Assembly: GCA_016191815.1 (NCBI GenBank)
Contig: JACPVI010000020.1
Location: 33,921-97,920, forward strand
Origin: Myxococcales bacterium
Lineage (GTDB): Bacteria > Myxococcota > Myxococcia > Myxococcales > Myxococcaceae
DNA: 64,000 nt
Direction of reading: 5' to 3'
In this document: one piece after another, positions 33,957 through 41,303 of the stretch
How positions within the stretch are numbered: the stretch's first letter is position 1
Layout: each line of letters starts with the position of its first letter
Notes under the pieces: generated by a model
Told to the model about the DNA's origin: nothing
Database searches by the model: none
What the model saw: only the letters and a program-made list of their open reading frames with translations
Program-made: the position numbers and the translations under genes

Positions 33957-35798
33957 ATGCCCAACCGTTCTTGCCTCTTGCCCACGTGTCTACTCCTCTC
34001 GCTCGCCTGCGGGAGCCCTCCCTCCACACCCGACCCCCTGGAGCGCACTGGAGCCGCGGTCGCCGGATTCATCGCCGCGACGGACGGCGCCCCCCTGCCC
34101 GGAGTCTCGGTGCAGGTCAAGGGCACCACCGCCACCGCAGTCACCGACGAGCACGGCCTCTTCCAGCTCGGCGGGGTCCTCACCGGCTCTCGCGTCACCG
34201 TGCTTCTCCGCAAGGAGGGCTATGCACCCTCCCTCCGCTACCTCGAGCTGGAGGAGGGTGATGTGGCCACGCTCGAGGGGCGGTTGAAGCCCTTGGGGCC
34301 TCCGCATCCCATCGAGGCCGAGCTGGGCGGGGCGTTCACCGACGAAGAGCTTCGCTTGCAGATCCCCGCGCGCGCCTTCCGCACTTCGGGCGGCACGCCG
34401 GTGGAGGGCACGGTGGAGGTCCGCGTCGCGCACCTCGATCCTGCCGGAGAGGAAATCCTCGCCGCGCCGGGAGACACCCGCGGCCGCAACGCCAAGGGAG
34501 ACGAGGGGCCGTTGGCCTCCTTCGGGATGGTCTACGTGGAGGCCACGCAGGCGGGGAAGGACGTGCGCATCGACAGCGCCACGGTGGAGATGTTGCTTCC
34601 GGCCGACACCGGGGCCGACACGCCGCTCGAGGCCGGCGACATCGTGCCGCTGTGGGTGTTCGACGAGGAGGCGGGCACCTGGGTGGAGACCGGCAGCGGC
34701 CGGGTGAAGCCGGCGCGAGTGGACACCAGCCGCCTGGTCTTCGAGTTCGAGACGCCGGTCACCGAGCAGTGGTGGGGCAACTGCGACCAGCTCGGCAGCA
34801 TGACCTGCGTCGAGGGCAGGGTGGTGGACTGCGCGGGGAACGCGGTGCCGCGCGCGCTGGTGCGCGGAGTGGGGCTTTCCTACGCGGGCACCTCGGAGGC
34901 CTCCACCGGCACTGACGGGCGCTACCGCATCTTCCCCTTGCGCCGCAACGCGCGGGTCCGGGTGGAGGCGCGGGTGCGGGTGGCGGGCAAGGTGTACGGG
35001 GCCGAGCACCAGCCGGTGCTCACCGGCGATTCGGCGTCGCCTTGCACGATTGTGCCGGACATCGCGGTCCCGGTGCCCGACATCATCGGCGAAGTCACGG
35101 TGGCCCAGACCGAGCTGGACGACGGAACGCGGGAGCTCGAGTCCACCGCCGCCTCCGGGGTCTTCCTCACCTCGCCGCGGGAGGCGGGCGACTGCCGGAC
35201 TCCTCCTCCGACCGACGAGTGCCAGGTGGTGAAGCTCCCGCCGCCGGGGGACGAGGGCGTGGCCGAGGAGGATCCGTCCTGGCTGGACGTCGGCTCGCAG
35301 GTCTTGCTCGAGGGGCCAGCGGCCTTGCCGCTCAAGCGGCAGTCGGCGCAGCCCTCGCCTTACGCGCAGGACCGGCTGGTGACGCGGCTGGCGGCGGCCT
35401 CAGGCGGGGATTTCGACCTGACCACGACCGGCTCGCCGCGAGGCCTGGAGTCGTTCATGGTTCGCCGAGCGGTGCGGATGCCGGCGGTCCCGGCGCTCAA
35501 GGTGGGGCCGGCGGTCAGCTCGCAGTCGTTGGCGCTGAGCTGGGATGCTCCGAAGTCGCCTTCTCCGCTCTTCCTCACCCTCTCGCCCGCGACCGGGCGG
35601 CTTCGGGCGGCGATCATCTGCTCGCCGACCGACGACGGGGACTTCTCGGTGCCGGCAGGGGACATCGCCGAGCTGCCGGCGGGAGACATCGTGATCACCG
35701 CCACCCGTCAGCGGGTGCGCTACTTCCCGACGCCGAACGGGATGGCCGCGATGGGGCTCGGCATCTCCACCAAGCTGATGAAGACCCGGCTCGAGTAA
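33957..35798 (+). CDS. Large lipoprotein with carboxypeptidase-regulatory-like domains
   Basis: 613 residues. Signal and lipobox MPNRSCLLPTCLLLSLACGSPP with Cys near residue 18. Two beta-sandwich carboxypeptidase-regulatory-like domains: VAGFIAATDGAPLPGVSVQVKGT...TDEHGLFQL near residues 35-85, and a second (VEGRVVDCAGNAVPRALVRG...TGTDGRYRIFPL) near residues 282-330. The remainder has many acidic/Gly turns and no known fold. It resembles the surface lipoproteins with FReD-like stalks common in myxobacteria. ATG at 33957 with GGAG eight bases upstream. A strong hairpin follows the stop. Confidence 0.75.
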   Translation: MPNRSCLLPTCLLLSLACGSPPSTPDPLERTGAAVAGFIAATDGAPLPGVSVQVKGTTATAVTDEHGLFQLGGVLTGSRVTVLLRKEGYAPSLRYLELEEGDVATLEGRLKPLGPPHPIEAELGGAFTDEELRLQIPARAFRTSGGTPVEGTVEVRVAHLDPAGEEILAAPGDTRGRNAKGDEGPLASFGMVYVEATQAGKDVRIDSATVEMLLPADTGADTPLEAGDIVPLWVFDEEAGTWVETGSGRVKPARVDTSRLVFEFETPVTEQWWGNCDQLGSMTCVEGRVVDCAGNAVPRALVRGVGLSYAGTSEASTGTDGRYRIFPLRRNARVRVEARVRVAGKVYGAEHQPVLTGDSASPCTIVPDIAVPVPDIIGEVTVAQTELDDGTRELESTAASGVFLTSPREAGDCRTPPPTDECQVVKLPPPGDEGVAEEDPSWLDVGSQVLLEGPAALPLKRQSAQPSPYAQDRLVTRLAAASGGDFDLTTTGSPRGLESFMVRRAVRMPAVPALKVGPAVSSQSLALSWDAPKSPSPLFLTLSPATGRLRAAIICSPTDDGDFSVPAGDIAELPAGDIVITATRQRVRYFPTPNGMAAMGLGISTKLMKTRLE

Positions 35799-35825
35799 CG
35801 AAAGGGGCGCGGCCGGCGAGGCGGG

Positions 35826-35861
35826 AGGCCCCGGGTCAGCACCAGGCCCGGGGCTTTCCTC
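35826..35861 (+). terminator. Rho-independent terminator after the lipoprotein
   Basis: GCCCCGGG at 35828-35835 pairs with CCCGGGGC at 35847-35854, extended by two weak outer pairs (35826-35827 with 35855-35856); the loop is 11 bases and TTTCCT follows. Lies 28 bases after the stop. Confidence 0.65.
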
Positions 35862-35894
35862 GTGTGCTGCCGCTGCCCCCCGCTGGCTGGGCAT

Positions 35895-35923
35895 GCAAGT
35901 ATGTTTGGGCATATATTTGCGCG
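35895..35923 (+). promoter_or_regulatory. Promoter/operator of vapBC, predicted leaderless start
   Basis: A short AT-rich island. TATATT at 35912-35917 is a good -10; no clear -35 is seen at 17 bases. GCAAGTATG (35895-35903) and CATATATTTGC (35910-35920) form an imperfect dyad that overlaps the -10, fitting a VapB operator. The GTG start of vapB at 35924 is about seven bases after the -10, so its mRNA should be leaderless. Confidence 0.5.
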
Positions 35924-36163
35924 GTGGCTCAGCTCGCGATCTACATCGATGACGCGCTCTCCCGCAGGTTGGACGCGGCCGCCAGGCGAGCGGGCATGAG
36001 CCGTTCCCGCTTCGTGGTCGAGGCCGTGCGCAAGCAGCTCGAGGACGAGCTACCCGAGTCTTTCTTCGCCGTGCTCGGCACCTGGGAGGACGACCGGGGC
36101 GTCGAGCAGATCCTGGCTGACATCAGGCGAGGGCCCTCCGAGCGGCGGGCGAAGCTCAAGTGA
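35924..36163 (+). CDS. vapB: Ribbon-helix-helix antitoxin
   Basis: 79 residues with an N-terminal ribbon-helix-helix (AIYIDDALSRRLDAAARRAGMSRSRFVVEAVRKQL), the DNA-binding part, and an acidic C-terminal tail (about residues 45-79) that should wrap the toxin. Start GTG at 35924; no ribosome binding site. The stop overlaps the vapC start (GTGA). The longer upstream frame belongs to a shadow of the lipoprotein gene. Confidence 0.85.
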   Translation: MAQLAIYIDDALSRRLDAAARRAGMSRSRFVVEAVRKQLEDELPESFFAVLGTWEDDRGVEQILADIRRGPSERRAKLK

Positions 36164-36573
36164 GCTTCCTCCTGGACACGAACACCTGCATCTACGCCCT
36201 GAACCAGTCTGACGCCTTGCTGGCCGGGCGCTTCCGCGCCGCGAAGCCGAGCCGGCTCTTCGTGTCGAGCATCACCCTGGCGGAGCTGCTCTTCGGAGCC
36301 GCCCACTCGGCCCGGCCAGAAGCGAACACCCGGAGGGTGGCGCAACTCGTCGCGCCGCTCCGGGAGCTGCCGTTCGGGCGCCGGGAGGCGGAGTCATACG
36401 GCGGCATCCGGGCGGCGCTCGCCGCGCGGGGCAAGCTGATCGGTTCGCTCGACATGCTGATCGCGGCCACCGCGCTGGCGCACGGGCTGACGGTCGTCAC
36501 CAACAACCTTCGCGAATTCGACCGTGTCCCTGGGCTCCGCGCCGAGAGCTGGGCTTCCCCCGCTCGAAGCTAG
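36160..36573 (+). CDS. vapC: PIN-domain toxin VapC
   Basis: 137 residues of PIN fold. The acidic site is intact: Asp in FLLDTNTCIYAL, Glu in ITLAELLFGA, Asp in GSLDMLIAATAL, and Asp/Asn in VVTNNLREFDRVPGL. Family members are Mg-dependent endoribonucleases that cut tRNA or rRNA. GTG start overlaps the vapB stop. Second toxin-antitoxin pair of the window. Confidence 0.92.
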   Translation: MSFLLDTNTCIYALNQSDALLAGRFRAAKPSRLFVSSITLAELLFGAAHSARPEANTRRVAQLVAPLRELPFGRREAESYGGIRAALAARGKLIGSLDMLIAATALAHGLTVVTNNLREFDRVPGLRAESWASPARS

Positions 36574-36582
36574 GCCTCGGTG

Positions 36583-36770
36583 TTAGGCGGGCCGGGCGGG
36601 CCGCGAGCCGGGCGGCGAGCGCACCGTGGCTCGCAGGGCGCCTTGGCTCCAGATGGAGACCTCCGGGTCGGCGGCGGCGGCGAGGTACACCGGGTGGCTC
36701 CACTGCGCGGAGTTGATCCACGGAGTCACCGCGGGGTCGGTCAGGTCTCGGTCGGCAAGCAGATTCGTCA
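36583..36770 (-). pseudogene. C-terminal remnant of an unidentified gene
   Basis: A stop-ended frame on the minus strand reads about 62 residues with normal amino-acid texture (RDLTDPAVTPWINSAQW, then SHPVYLAAAADPEVSIWSQG) and most third codon positions G or C, as expected for coding DNA here. It has no start of its own: upstream the frame runs into the antisense of the next gene. It could be the old C-terminus of the lipoprotein gene at 36768-37865, cut off by a frameshift, or the tail of another, deleted gene. No family recognised. Confidence 0.4.
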
Positions 36771-37865
36771 GAAAGTTCCGCCGCCTCCTTGGCCGCAGCC
36801 GGCGCACTCCGGCGCGGTCGGGTTCTGGTTGCAGGAGAGCGGGCAGTACTGCACCCGGTTGAACACGTACGGGTTGCCGCTCCCGTCGTCCACCGCGTCG
36901 CACCGCACGCTCAACCCGATGACGCTCATCTCTCCGTAGCCGCCGGTGCTGGCGAAGGTCGCCGCGCACTGCGGGTTGGGGCTCGTCCACGAGGGAAGGT
37001 CGGGCATCTTGAAGACCTGGTCCGCCACTGGGTAGTCCGCCTCGGTGCAGACCTTCACCAGCGAGCAGTCGGTCGGCGACGGAGTCGCTGCCTTCCCCGC
37101 CTTCAGCTCGTAGCAGAGCTTGAAGTGCCCCGCGCAATCGACCTGCAGCGTGTTGGTGGTGAACGTCGTCCCCGGCTGCGGCTGCGGCGGATTGGTCGGG
37201 TTGGTCGGACACTGGGCTTTTCCACTCGAGTCGATCCAGGTCGACACCGACCCCAGCACTTTGCCGGTAGAGTCGAAGATGAAGCACGGAGACAGGTTCG
37301 CCAGCGCCCACTGCCCCGAGGAGAAGCACTTGCAGGCGGCCTTTCCCTTGGTCGCGTTCGGATCAGGCAGCTGGTAGCCCTGGCAGGCTCCCCACACCTG
37401 GCCGAACTCCCCGTTGGACACGCAGGTGGTCACCCCGTCATGGCAGATGCCCAGGTTCCGGTTGGCCCGCAGCCCAGGCCAGCAGGCCGCCTGCTTGCCA
37501 AGCTCGGCGCAAGGGCAACCCTGGCGGTTCTTGTCGTCGGGGCACTCCGGCGTCCCGCCGGGCAACGCAGGCGCGGTGCCTCCGTCCGGCCCGCACCACT
37601 TCGGCGGAGGGTCGTTGGCCCAGAAAGCATTCGGGTCGATCGCCGAAGCATCGGGCTTTCCCGAGTCCGGAGTGCCGCTGTCCTCCGCGCCCCCTGCGTC
37701 GCTTCCGCCGCCCCCGTCAGCCGGTCCTATCCCTCCGTCGGGCTTGGGCGTTCCCCAGGTTCCCGCAGAGCCAGGACCGCAATTGCATCCGCCCAATAGC
37801 CAGGCCAGCACCACCAGCGGAACGGTGCATCTCGACGCGCAGCGCAATGGGCACCCGTTGTCCAT
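36768..37865 (-). CDS. Cys-rich lipoprotein of unknown function
   Basis: 365 residues starting MDNGCPLRCASRCTVPLVVLAWLLGGCNCGPG: signal peptide with lipobox LGGC. A disordered Gly/Asp/Ser linker follows (residues about 38-75), then a Cys-rich folded region with at least 18 Cys (QGCPCAELGKQAACWPGLR, ACKCFSSGQW, YCPLSCNQNPTAPECAGCG). Probably surface-exposed and disulphide-bonded. ATG at 37865 preceded by AGGGGA. It ends GCGQGGGGTF; the next frame beyond the stop looks coding (see the remnant entry), so the 3' end may have been frameshifted. Confidence 0.7.
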   Translation of the reverse strand: MDNGCPLRCASRCTVPLVVLAWLLGGCNCGPGSAGTWGTPKPDGGIGPADGGGGSDAGGAEDSGTPDSGKPDASAIDPNAFWANDPPPKWCGPDGGTAPALPGGTPECPDDKNRQGCPCAELGKQAACWPGLRANRNLGICHDGVTTCVSNGEFGQVWGACQGYQLPDPNATKGKAACKCFSSGQWALANLSPCFIFDSTGKVLGSVSTWIDSSGKAQCPTNPTNPPQPQPGTTFTTNTLQVDCAGHFKLCYELKAGKAATPSPTDCSLVKVCTEADYPVADQVFKMPDLPSWTSPNPQCAATFASTGGYGEMSVIGLSVRCDAVDDGSGNPYVFNRVQYCPLSCNQNPTAPECAGCGQGGGGTF

Positions 37866-37926
37866 TCCCCTGGGGGCACTGAATTGTCGGGATATCCGGC
37901 CCGGCGGTTTCTCGCTGCGCCGCCGC

Positions 37927-37955
37927 TTGACTCCTAGCGCCAAGTCCCGTAGATC
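37927..37955 (+). promoter_or_regulatory. Sigma-70-type promoter of the rplU operon
   Basis: TTGACT at 37927-37932 and TAGATC at 37950-37955 with a 17-base spacer, about 90 bases upstream of the rplU ATG. A leader of some 80 bases is left, which could hold regulatory structure, but I saw no strong hairpin. Confidence 0.5.
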
Positions 37956-38044
37956 CGCGGGCCTTTCCGCGCGCCCTCGGCCGCTAACCGGCTGAAATTT
38001 GCACGCGAGATCAAGGGTTTGCCACAGAGCAGAGGGGTCCTTCG

Positions 38045-38353
38045 ATGTACGCAGTCATCCGTACCGGCGGCAAGCAATACAAGGTGTCCGAGGGCGACGT
38101 GCTCCGGATCGAGAAGATCTCGGGCGAGGTCGGCTCCGAGGTGACCTTCAACGAGGTCCTCTTGGTCGGCGGCTCGGCCGAGCCGAAGGTCGGCCGTCCA
38201 GCGGTGAGCGGGGCGAGGGTGGCGGCGAAGATCGTCGGCCAGAAGAAGGCGCGCAAGGTGCTCCACTTCCGCAAGGAGAAGGAAGGCTGGACGCGCGCCC
38301 GCGGGCATCGGCAGCCCTACACCGAGGTGAAGGTCACCGCCATCCAGGCGTAG
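38045..38353 (+). CDS. rplU: 50S ribosomal protein L21
   Basis: 102 residues. [25 protein letters not shown] is the L21 signature start, and the conserved C-terminal [22 protein letters not shown] follows. Binds 23S rRNA. First gene of the rplU-rpmA-obgE operon; rpmA begins 21 bases later. GAGGGG about ten bases upstream of ATG. Confidence 0.97.
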   Translation: MYAVIRTGGKQYKVSEGDVLRIEKISGEVGSEVTFNEVLLVGGSAEPKVGRPAVSGARVAAKIVGQKKARKVLHFRKEKEGWTRARGHRQPYTEVKVTAIQA

Positions 38354-38374
38354 GCGAGGGACCGAGGAGAAGTC

Positions 38375-38644
38375 ATGGCACACAAGAAGGGACAGGGTTC
38401 TTCGCGAAACGGGCGCGACTCGCAGGGCCAGCGCCGCGGAGTCAAGGTCTACGCCGGACAGCAGGTGCTCTCGGGCGCCATCCTCGTCCGCCAGCTCGGC
38501 ACCGTCATCCACGCCGGCAACAACGTGCGGGCGGGGCGAGACTTCACCCTCTACGCCATCGTGGATGGAGTGGTGAAGTACGAGCGGCTGGACCGCAAGC
38601 GCCGCAAGGTGTCCGTCTATCCGGCGGCGCAGGCGAGCGCCTGA
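38375..38644 (+). CDS. rpmA: 50S ribosomal protein L27
   Basis: 89 residues: [20 protein letters not shown] at the start, whose N-terminal tail reaches the peptidyl-transferase centre, and [23 protein letters not shown]. The start lacks the cleavable extension seen in Firmicutes. 37 bases to obgE; that gap holds the perfect palindrome GCATCATGATGC (38667-38678). Confidence 0.97.
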   Translation: MAHKKGQGSSRNGRDSQGQRRGVKVYAGQQVLSGAILVRQLGTVIHAGNNVRAGRDFTLYAIVDGVVKYERLDRKRRKVSVYPAAQASA

Positions 38645-38681
38645 CCAAGTCTCGCGCTTTCGCGCTGCATCATGATGCGCG

Positions 38682-39725
38682 ATGAAGTTCATCGATCAGG
38701 TCCGCATCTTCGTAAAGGCAGGGGACGGTGGCGACGGAGCGGTCGCCTTCCGGAGGGAGAAGTTCGTCGAGCGAGGCGGCCCCTCGGGAGGCGACGGCGG
38801 CGGAGGCGGCTCGGTCGTCTTCCTGGCCGACCCTCAGCTCTCCACCCTGCTCGACTTCCGCTACCAGCAGCACTACCGCGCCCCAAGCGGCCAGAACGGC
38901 ATGGGCAAGGAGAAGAACGGCCGCGCGGGCACTGACCTGGTCCTCAAGGCCCCGGTGGGCACGGTGGTGCAGGACGAGGAGACGGGCGAGGTGCTGTGCG
39001 ATCTGTCCGCGCCTGGCCAGCGCTTCGTGGCGGCGAAGGGCGGGCGGGGCGGATTGGGCAACATGAACTTCGCCACCTCCACCCGGCAGGCGCCGCGCTT
39101 CGCCCAGAGCGGGACTCCGGGCGAGCAGCGGACCTTGGTGCTCGAGCTGAAGCTATTGGCGGACGTCGGCCTGGTGGGCTTCCCCAACGCCGGGAAGAGC
39201 ACCCTCATCTCCCGCATCAGCCGCGCCCGGCCGAAGATCGCCGACTATCCGTTCACCACGCTGGTGCCCAACCTGGGGATGGTCCAGTACAAGGACGGGC
39301 TGTCATTCGTGGTGGCCGACATCCCCGGGCTCATCGAGGGAGCGAGCGCCGGCGCCGGGCTCGGCCACCAGTTCCTCCGCCACGTGGAGCGCTGCCGGGT
39401 GCTGGTGCACCTGGTGGACCTCTCCGCGCCGGGCGAGGACCGCGAACCGGTCCGCGACTACCAGGTGATCAACCGCGAGCTGGAGCGCTACAGCCCCGAG
39501 CTGGCGAAGAAACCGCAGGTCGTGGCAGCCAACAAGATCGATCTCCCCGAAGCGCGCGAGAGGCTCACGGCGTTCGCCTCCGCGATGAAGCGGCGGAGGA
39601 AGCAGGTCTTCCCCATCTCCTCGGCGACCGGAGAAGGAGTCCCGAAGCTGCTCGACCAGGTGGCCAAGCTGCTCTTTGGCAAGCCAGGCCGGAAGGCCGG
39701 GTTGGAGGAGGCCCAGCGATGGTGA
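38682..39725 (+). CDS. obgE: GTPase ObgE/CgtA
   Basis: 347 residues. Gly-rich Obg fold (residues 1-158; GGPSGGDGGGGGSVVF), then the G domain: G1 GFPNAGKST, G3 DIPGLIEG, G4 NKID, G5 SAT. Involved in large-subunit ribosome maturation and (p)ppGpp response. No C-terminal TGS-like extension is seen. The stop overlaps the next start by 7 bases. Confidence 0.96.
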   Translation: MKFIDQVRIFVKAGDGGDGAVAFRREKFVERGGPSGGDGGGGGSVVFLADPQLSTLLDFRYQQHYRAPSGQNGMGKEKNGRAGTDLVLKAPVGTVVQDEETGEVLCDLSAPGQRFVAAKGGRGGLGNMNFATSTRQAPRFAQSGTPGEQRTLVLELKLLADVGLVGFPNAGKSTLISRISRARPKIADYPFTTLVPNLGMVQYKDGLSFVVADIPGLIEGASAGAGLGHQFLRHVERCRVLVHLVDLSAPGEDREPVRDYQVINRELERYSPELAKKPQVVAANKIDLPEARERLTAFASAMKRRRKQVFPISSATGEGVPKLLDQVAKLLFGKPGRKAGLEEAQRW

Positions 39726-40402
39726 GGATCGGCGGTGGCGGGCCGAAGTACGAGGCGGCCGCCTCGAATCCTCCGGAGCCGGAAGAGCTGCTGCTCGACT
39801 CGCGCAAGGAGCGCATCGAGGAGGTGCTCTCGCTCCGCACCAATAGCTTGGTGGCGGTGCTCGACAAGCTCGAGGACACCTTCAACATGGCCGCGGTGCT
39901 GAGGACTTGCGAGGGCCTGGGTGTGCAGCGGGTGCACATCATCGACAACCCCGAAGTTCCCTACCGGCCCAACCCGAAGGTCACCCAGGGCTGCGAGAAG
40001 TGGCTGGACCTGGAGGTGCACCGGTCCTTCCCCTCTTGCCGCGAGAAGCTGAAGTCAGAGGGGTTCGAGGTATGGGCCTCGGCGGCGCGGCCCGGCGCTA
40101 GAAACCTCTACGAGTTGGAATTCGGCGGAAAGGTGGCGCTGGTCTTCGGCAACGAGCGGCACGGGGTGTCGCCGGAGGTGTTGGAGGCCTGCGACGCGGC
40201 GTTTTGGATTCCCATGCGCGGCTTCACCCGCAGCCTCAACGTCTCGGCGGCGGTGAGCGCGGCGCTTGGGCAGGCGATCGCCTGGCGGACCAGGCAGCGG
40301 GGGCCAGGAGGAGATCTCTCCGCGCAGGAGCTCGCCGATTTGCGGCACAGGTTCCAGCTCCTCGCGGTCAAGCAGCGCCGGCGCATCTACGAGGGCCGTT
40401 GA
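39719..40402 (+). CDS. trmH: tRNA (guanosine-18-2'-O)-methyltransferase, SpoU family
   Basis: 227 residues with SPOUT motifs: N-terminal region (LRTNSLVAVLDKLEDTFNMAAVLRTCEGLG, in pieces, with the conserved Asn/Arg of motif 1), ALVFGNERHGVS (motif 2), and IPMRGFTRSLNVSAAVSAAL (motif 3, knot). Methylates the ribose of G18 in the D-loop of tRNAs. ATG at 39719 overlaps the obgE 3' end by 7 bases; the long upstream open frame in another phase is the obgE shadow. Confidence 0.9.
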   Translation: MVRIGGGGPKYEAAASNPPEPEELLLDSRKERIEEVLSLRTNSLVAVLDKLEDTFNMAAVLRTCEGLGVQRVHIIDNPEVPYRPNPKVTQGCEKWLDLEVHRSFPSCREKLKSEGFEVWASAARPGARNLYELEFGGKVALVFGNERHGVSPEVLEACDAAFWIPMRGFTRSLNVSAAVSAALGQAIAWRTRQRGPGGDLSAQELADLRHRFQLLAVKQRRRIYEGR

Positions 40403-40424
40403 AAACAGCCACGAGGAGGCTAGC

Positions 40425-41303
40425 GTGAGGCCGATGCTCGCATTTGCATGCGTCTCCCTCTTGCTCGGAGCGGCTCCTGGCTGCGCCTCCACCCCGCCGG
40501 CCTCCGAGCTGTCCGCTCCGGTGCACCCGGTAGTGCTCGCCCAGGCAGAGAAGCCCAAGCCCCCCGGCTCTCCCGCTGCCCCTCCCGTCGAGCGGCCGCC
40601 CCCACCCATGTCCGCAGACGCAGGGACCGCGCAGGCCCGGGCCGACGCGGGCGCCGCGAAGAAGCCCTCCGAACCGGTGAAGGCCTCCTCCCCGGCGGTG
40701 CTCGCCGGAGAGGTGAAGGCCCTGGTGGAGCGAATGCAGTCCTTCTACGAGAAGACCGAGGACTTCACCGCCCGCTTCCGCCAGGACTACACCTACAAGA
40801 CCTTCAAGCGGACGCAGACCTCCACCGGAAAGGTGATGTTCAAGAAGCCCGGCCTGATGCGCTGGGACTACGAGACGCCGGCCCCGAAGAGCTTCGTCCT
40901 CGCGGGCGACAAGGTCTACGCGCACGACCCCGAGGCGCGAACGCTGACCAAGGCCGCGGTCGCCTCCAACCAGCTCTCCGCCTCGGTCACCTTCCTGTGG
41001 GGCAAGGGCCGGCTGGCCGACGAATTCGCGATCGAGAAGAAGGCCTGCGACAAGTGCTCCGGCGTGCTCCTCGAGCTGACCCCCCTCGCCCCCGACCCCC
41101 GCTTTCTGAAGATCCGCTTCGAGGTGGACCCGAAGACCGCGCAGGTGCTCCGGAGCACCGTGGTGGACCCCGACGGCAGCGAGAACGCGATCGCCTTCAC
41201 CGAGCTGAAGACGAACACCGGCGTCGACGAGCAGCGCTTCAAGCTCGCTCCGCCCGAGGGCACGCAGATCATCGACTACACCCAGGCCCCCGAGAAGCGC
41301 TAG
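40425..41303 (+). CDS. lolA: LolA-like outer-membrane lipoprotein carrier, itself with a lipobox
   Basis: 292 residues. LolA beta-fold at residues about 100-292: FTARFRQDYTYKTFKRTQTSTGKVMFKKPGLMRWDYETP (in pieces) is the LolA hallmark region, and the end is VDEQRFKLAPPEGTQIIDY. The N-terminus has a signal peptide with a lipobox-like GAAPGC and a Pro/Ala/Asp-rich linker to residue 90, so this LolA may be lipid-anchored rather than soluble. Start GTG at 40425 with AGGAGG at 40414-40419. Coupled to the next gene: stop and ATG are adjacent. Confidence 0.85.
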   Translation: MRPMLAFACVSLLLGAAPGCASTPPASELSAPVHPVVLAQAEKPKPPGSPAAPPVERPPPPMSADAGTAQARADAGAAKKPSEPVKASSPAVLAGEVKALVERMQSFYEKTEDFTARFRQDYTYKTFKRTQTSTGKVMFKKPGLMRWDYETPAPKSFVLAGDKVYAHDPEARTLTKAAVASNQLSASVTFLWGKGRLADEFAIEKKACDKCSGVLLELTPLAPDPRFLKIRFEVDPKTAQVLRSTVVDPDGSENAIAFTELKTNTGVDEQRFKLAPPEGTQIIDYTQAPEKR

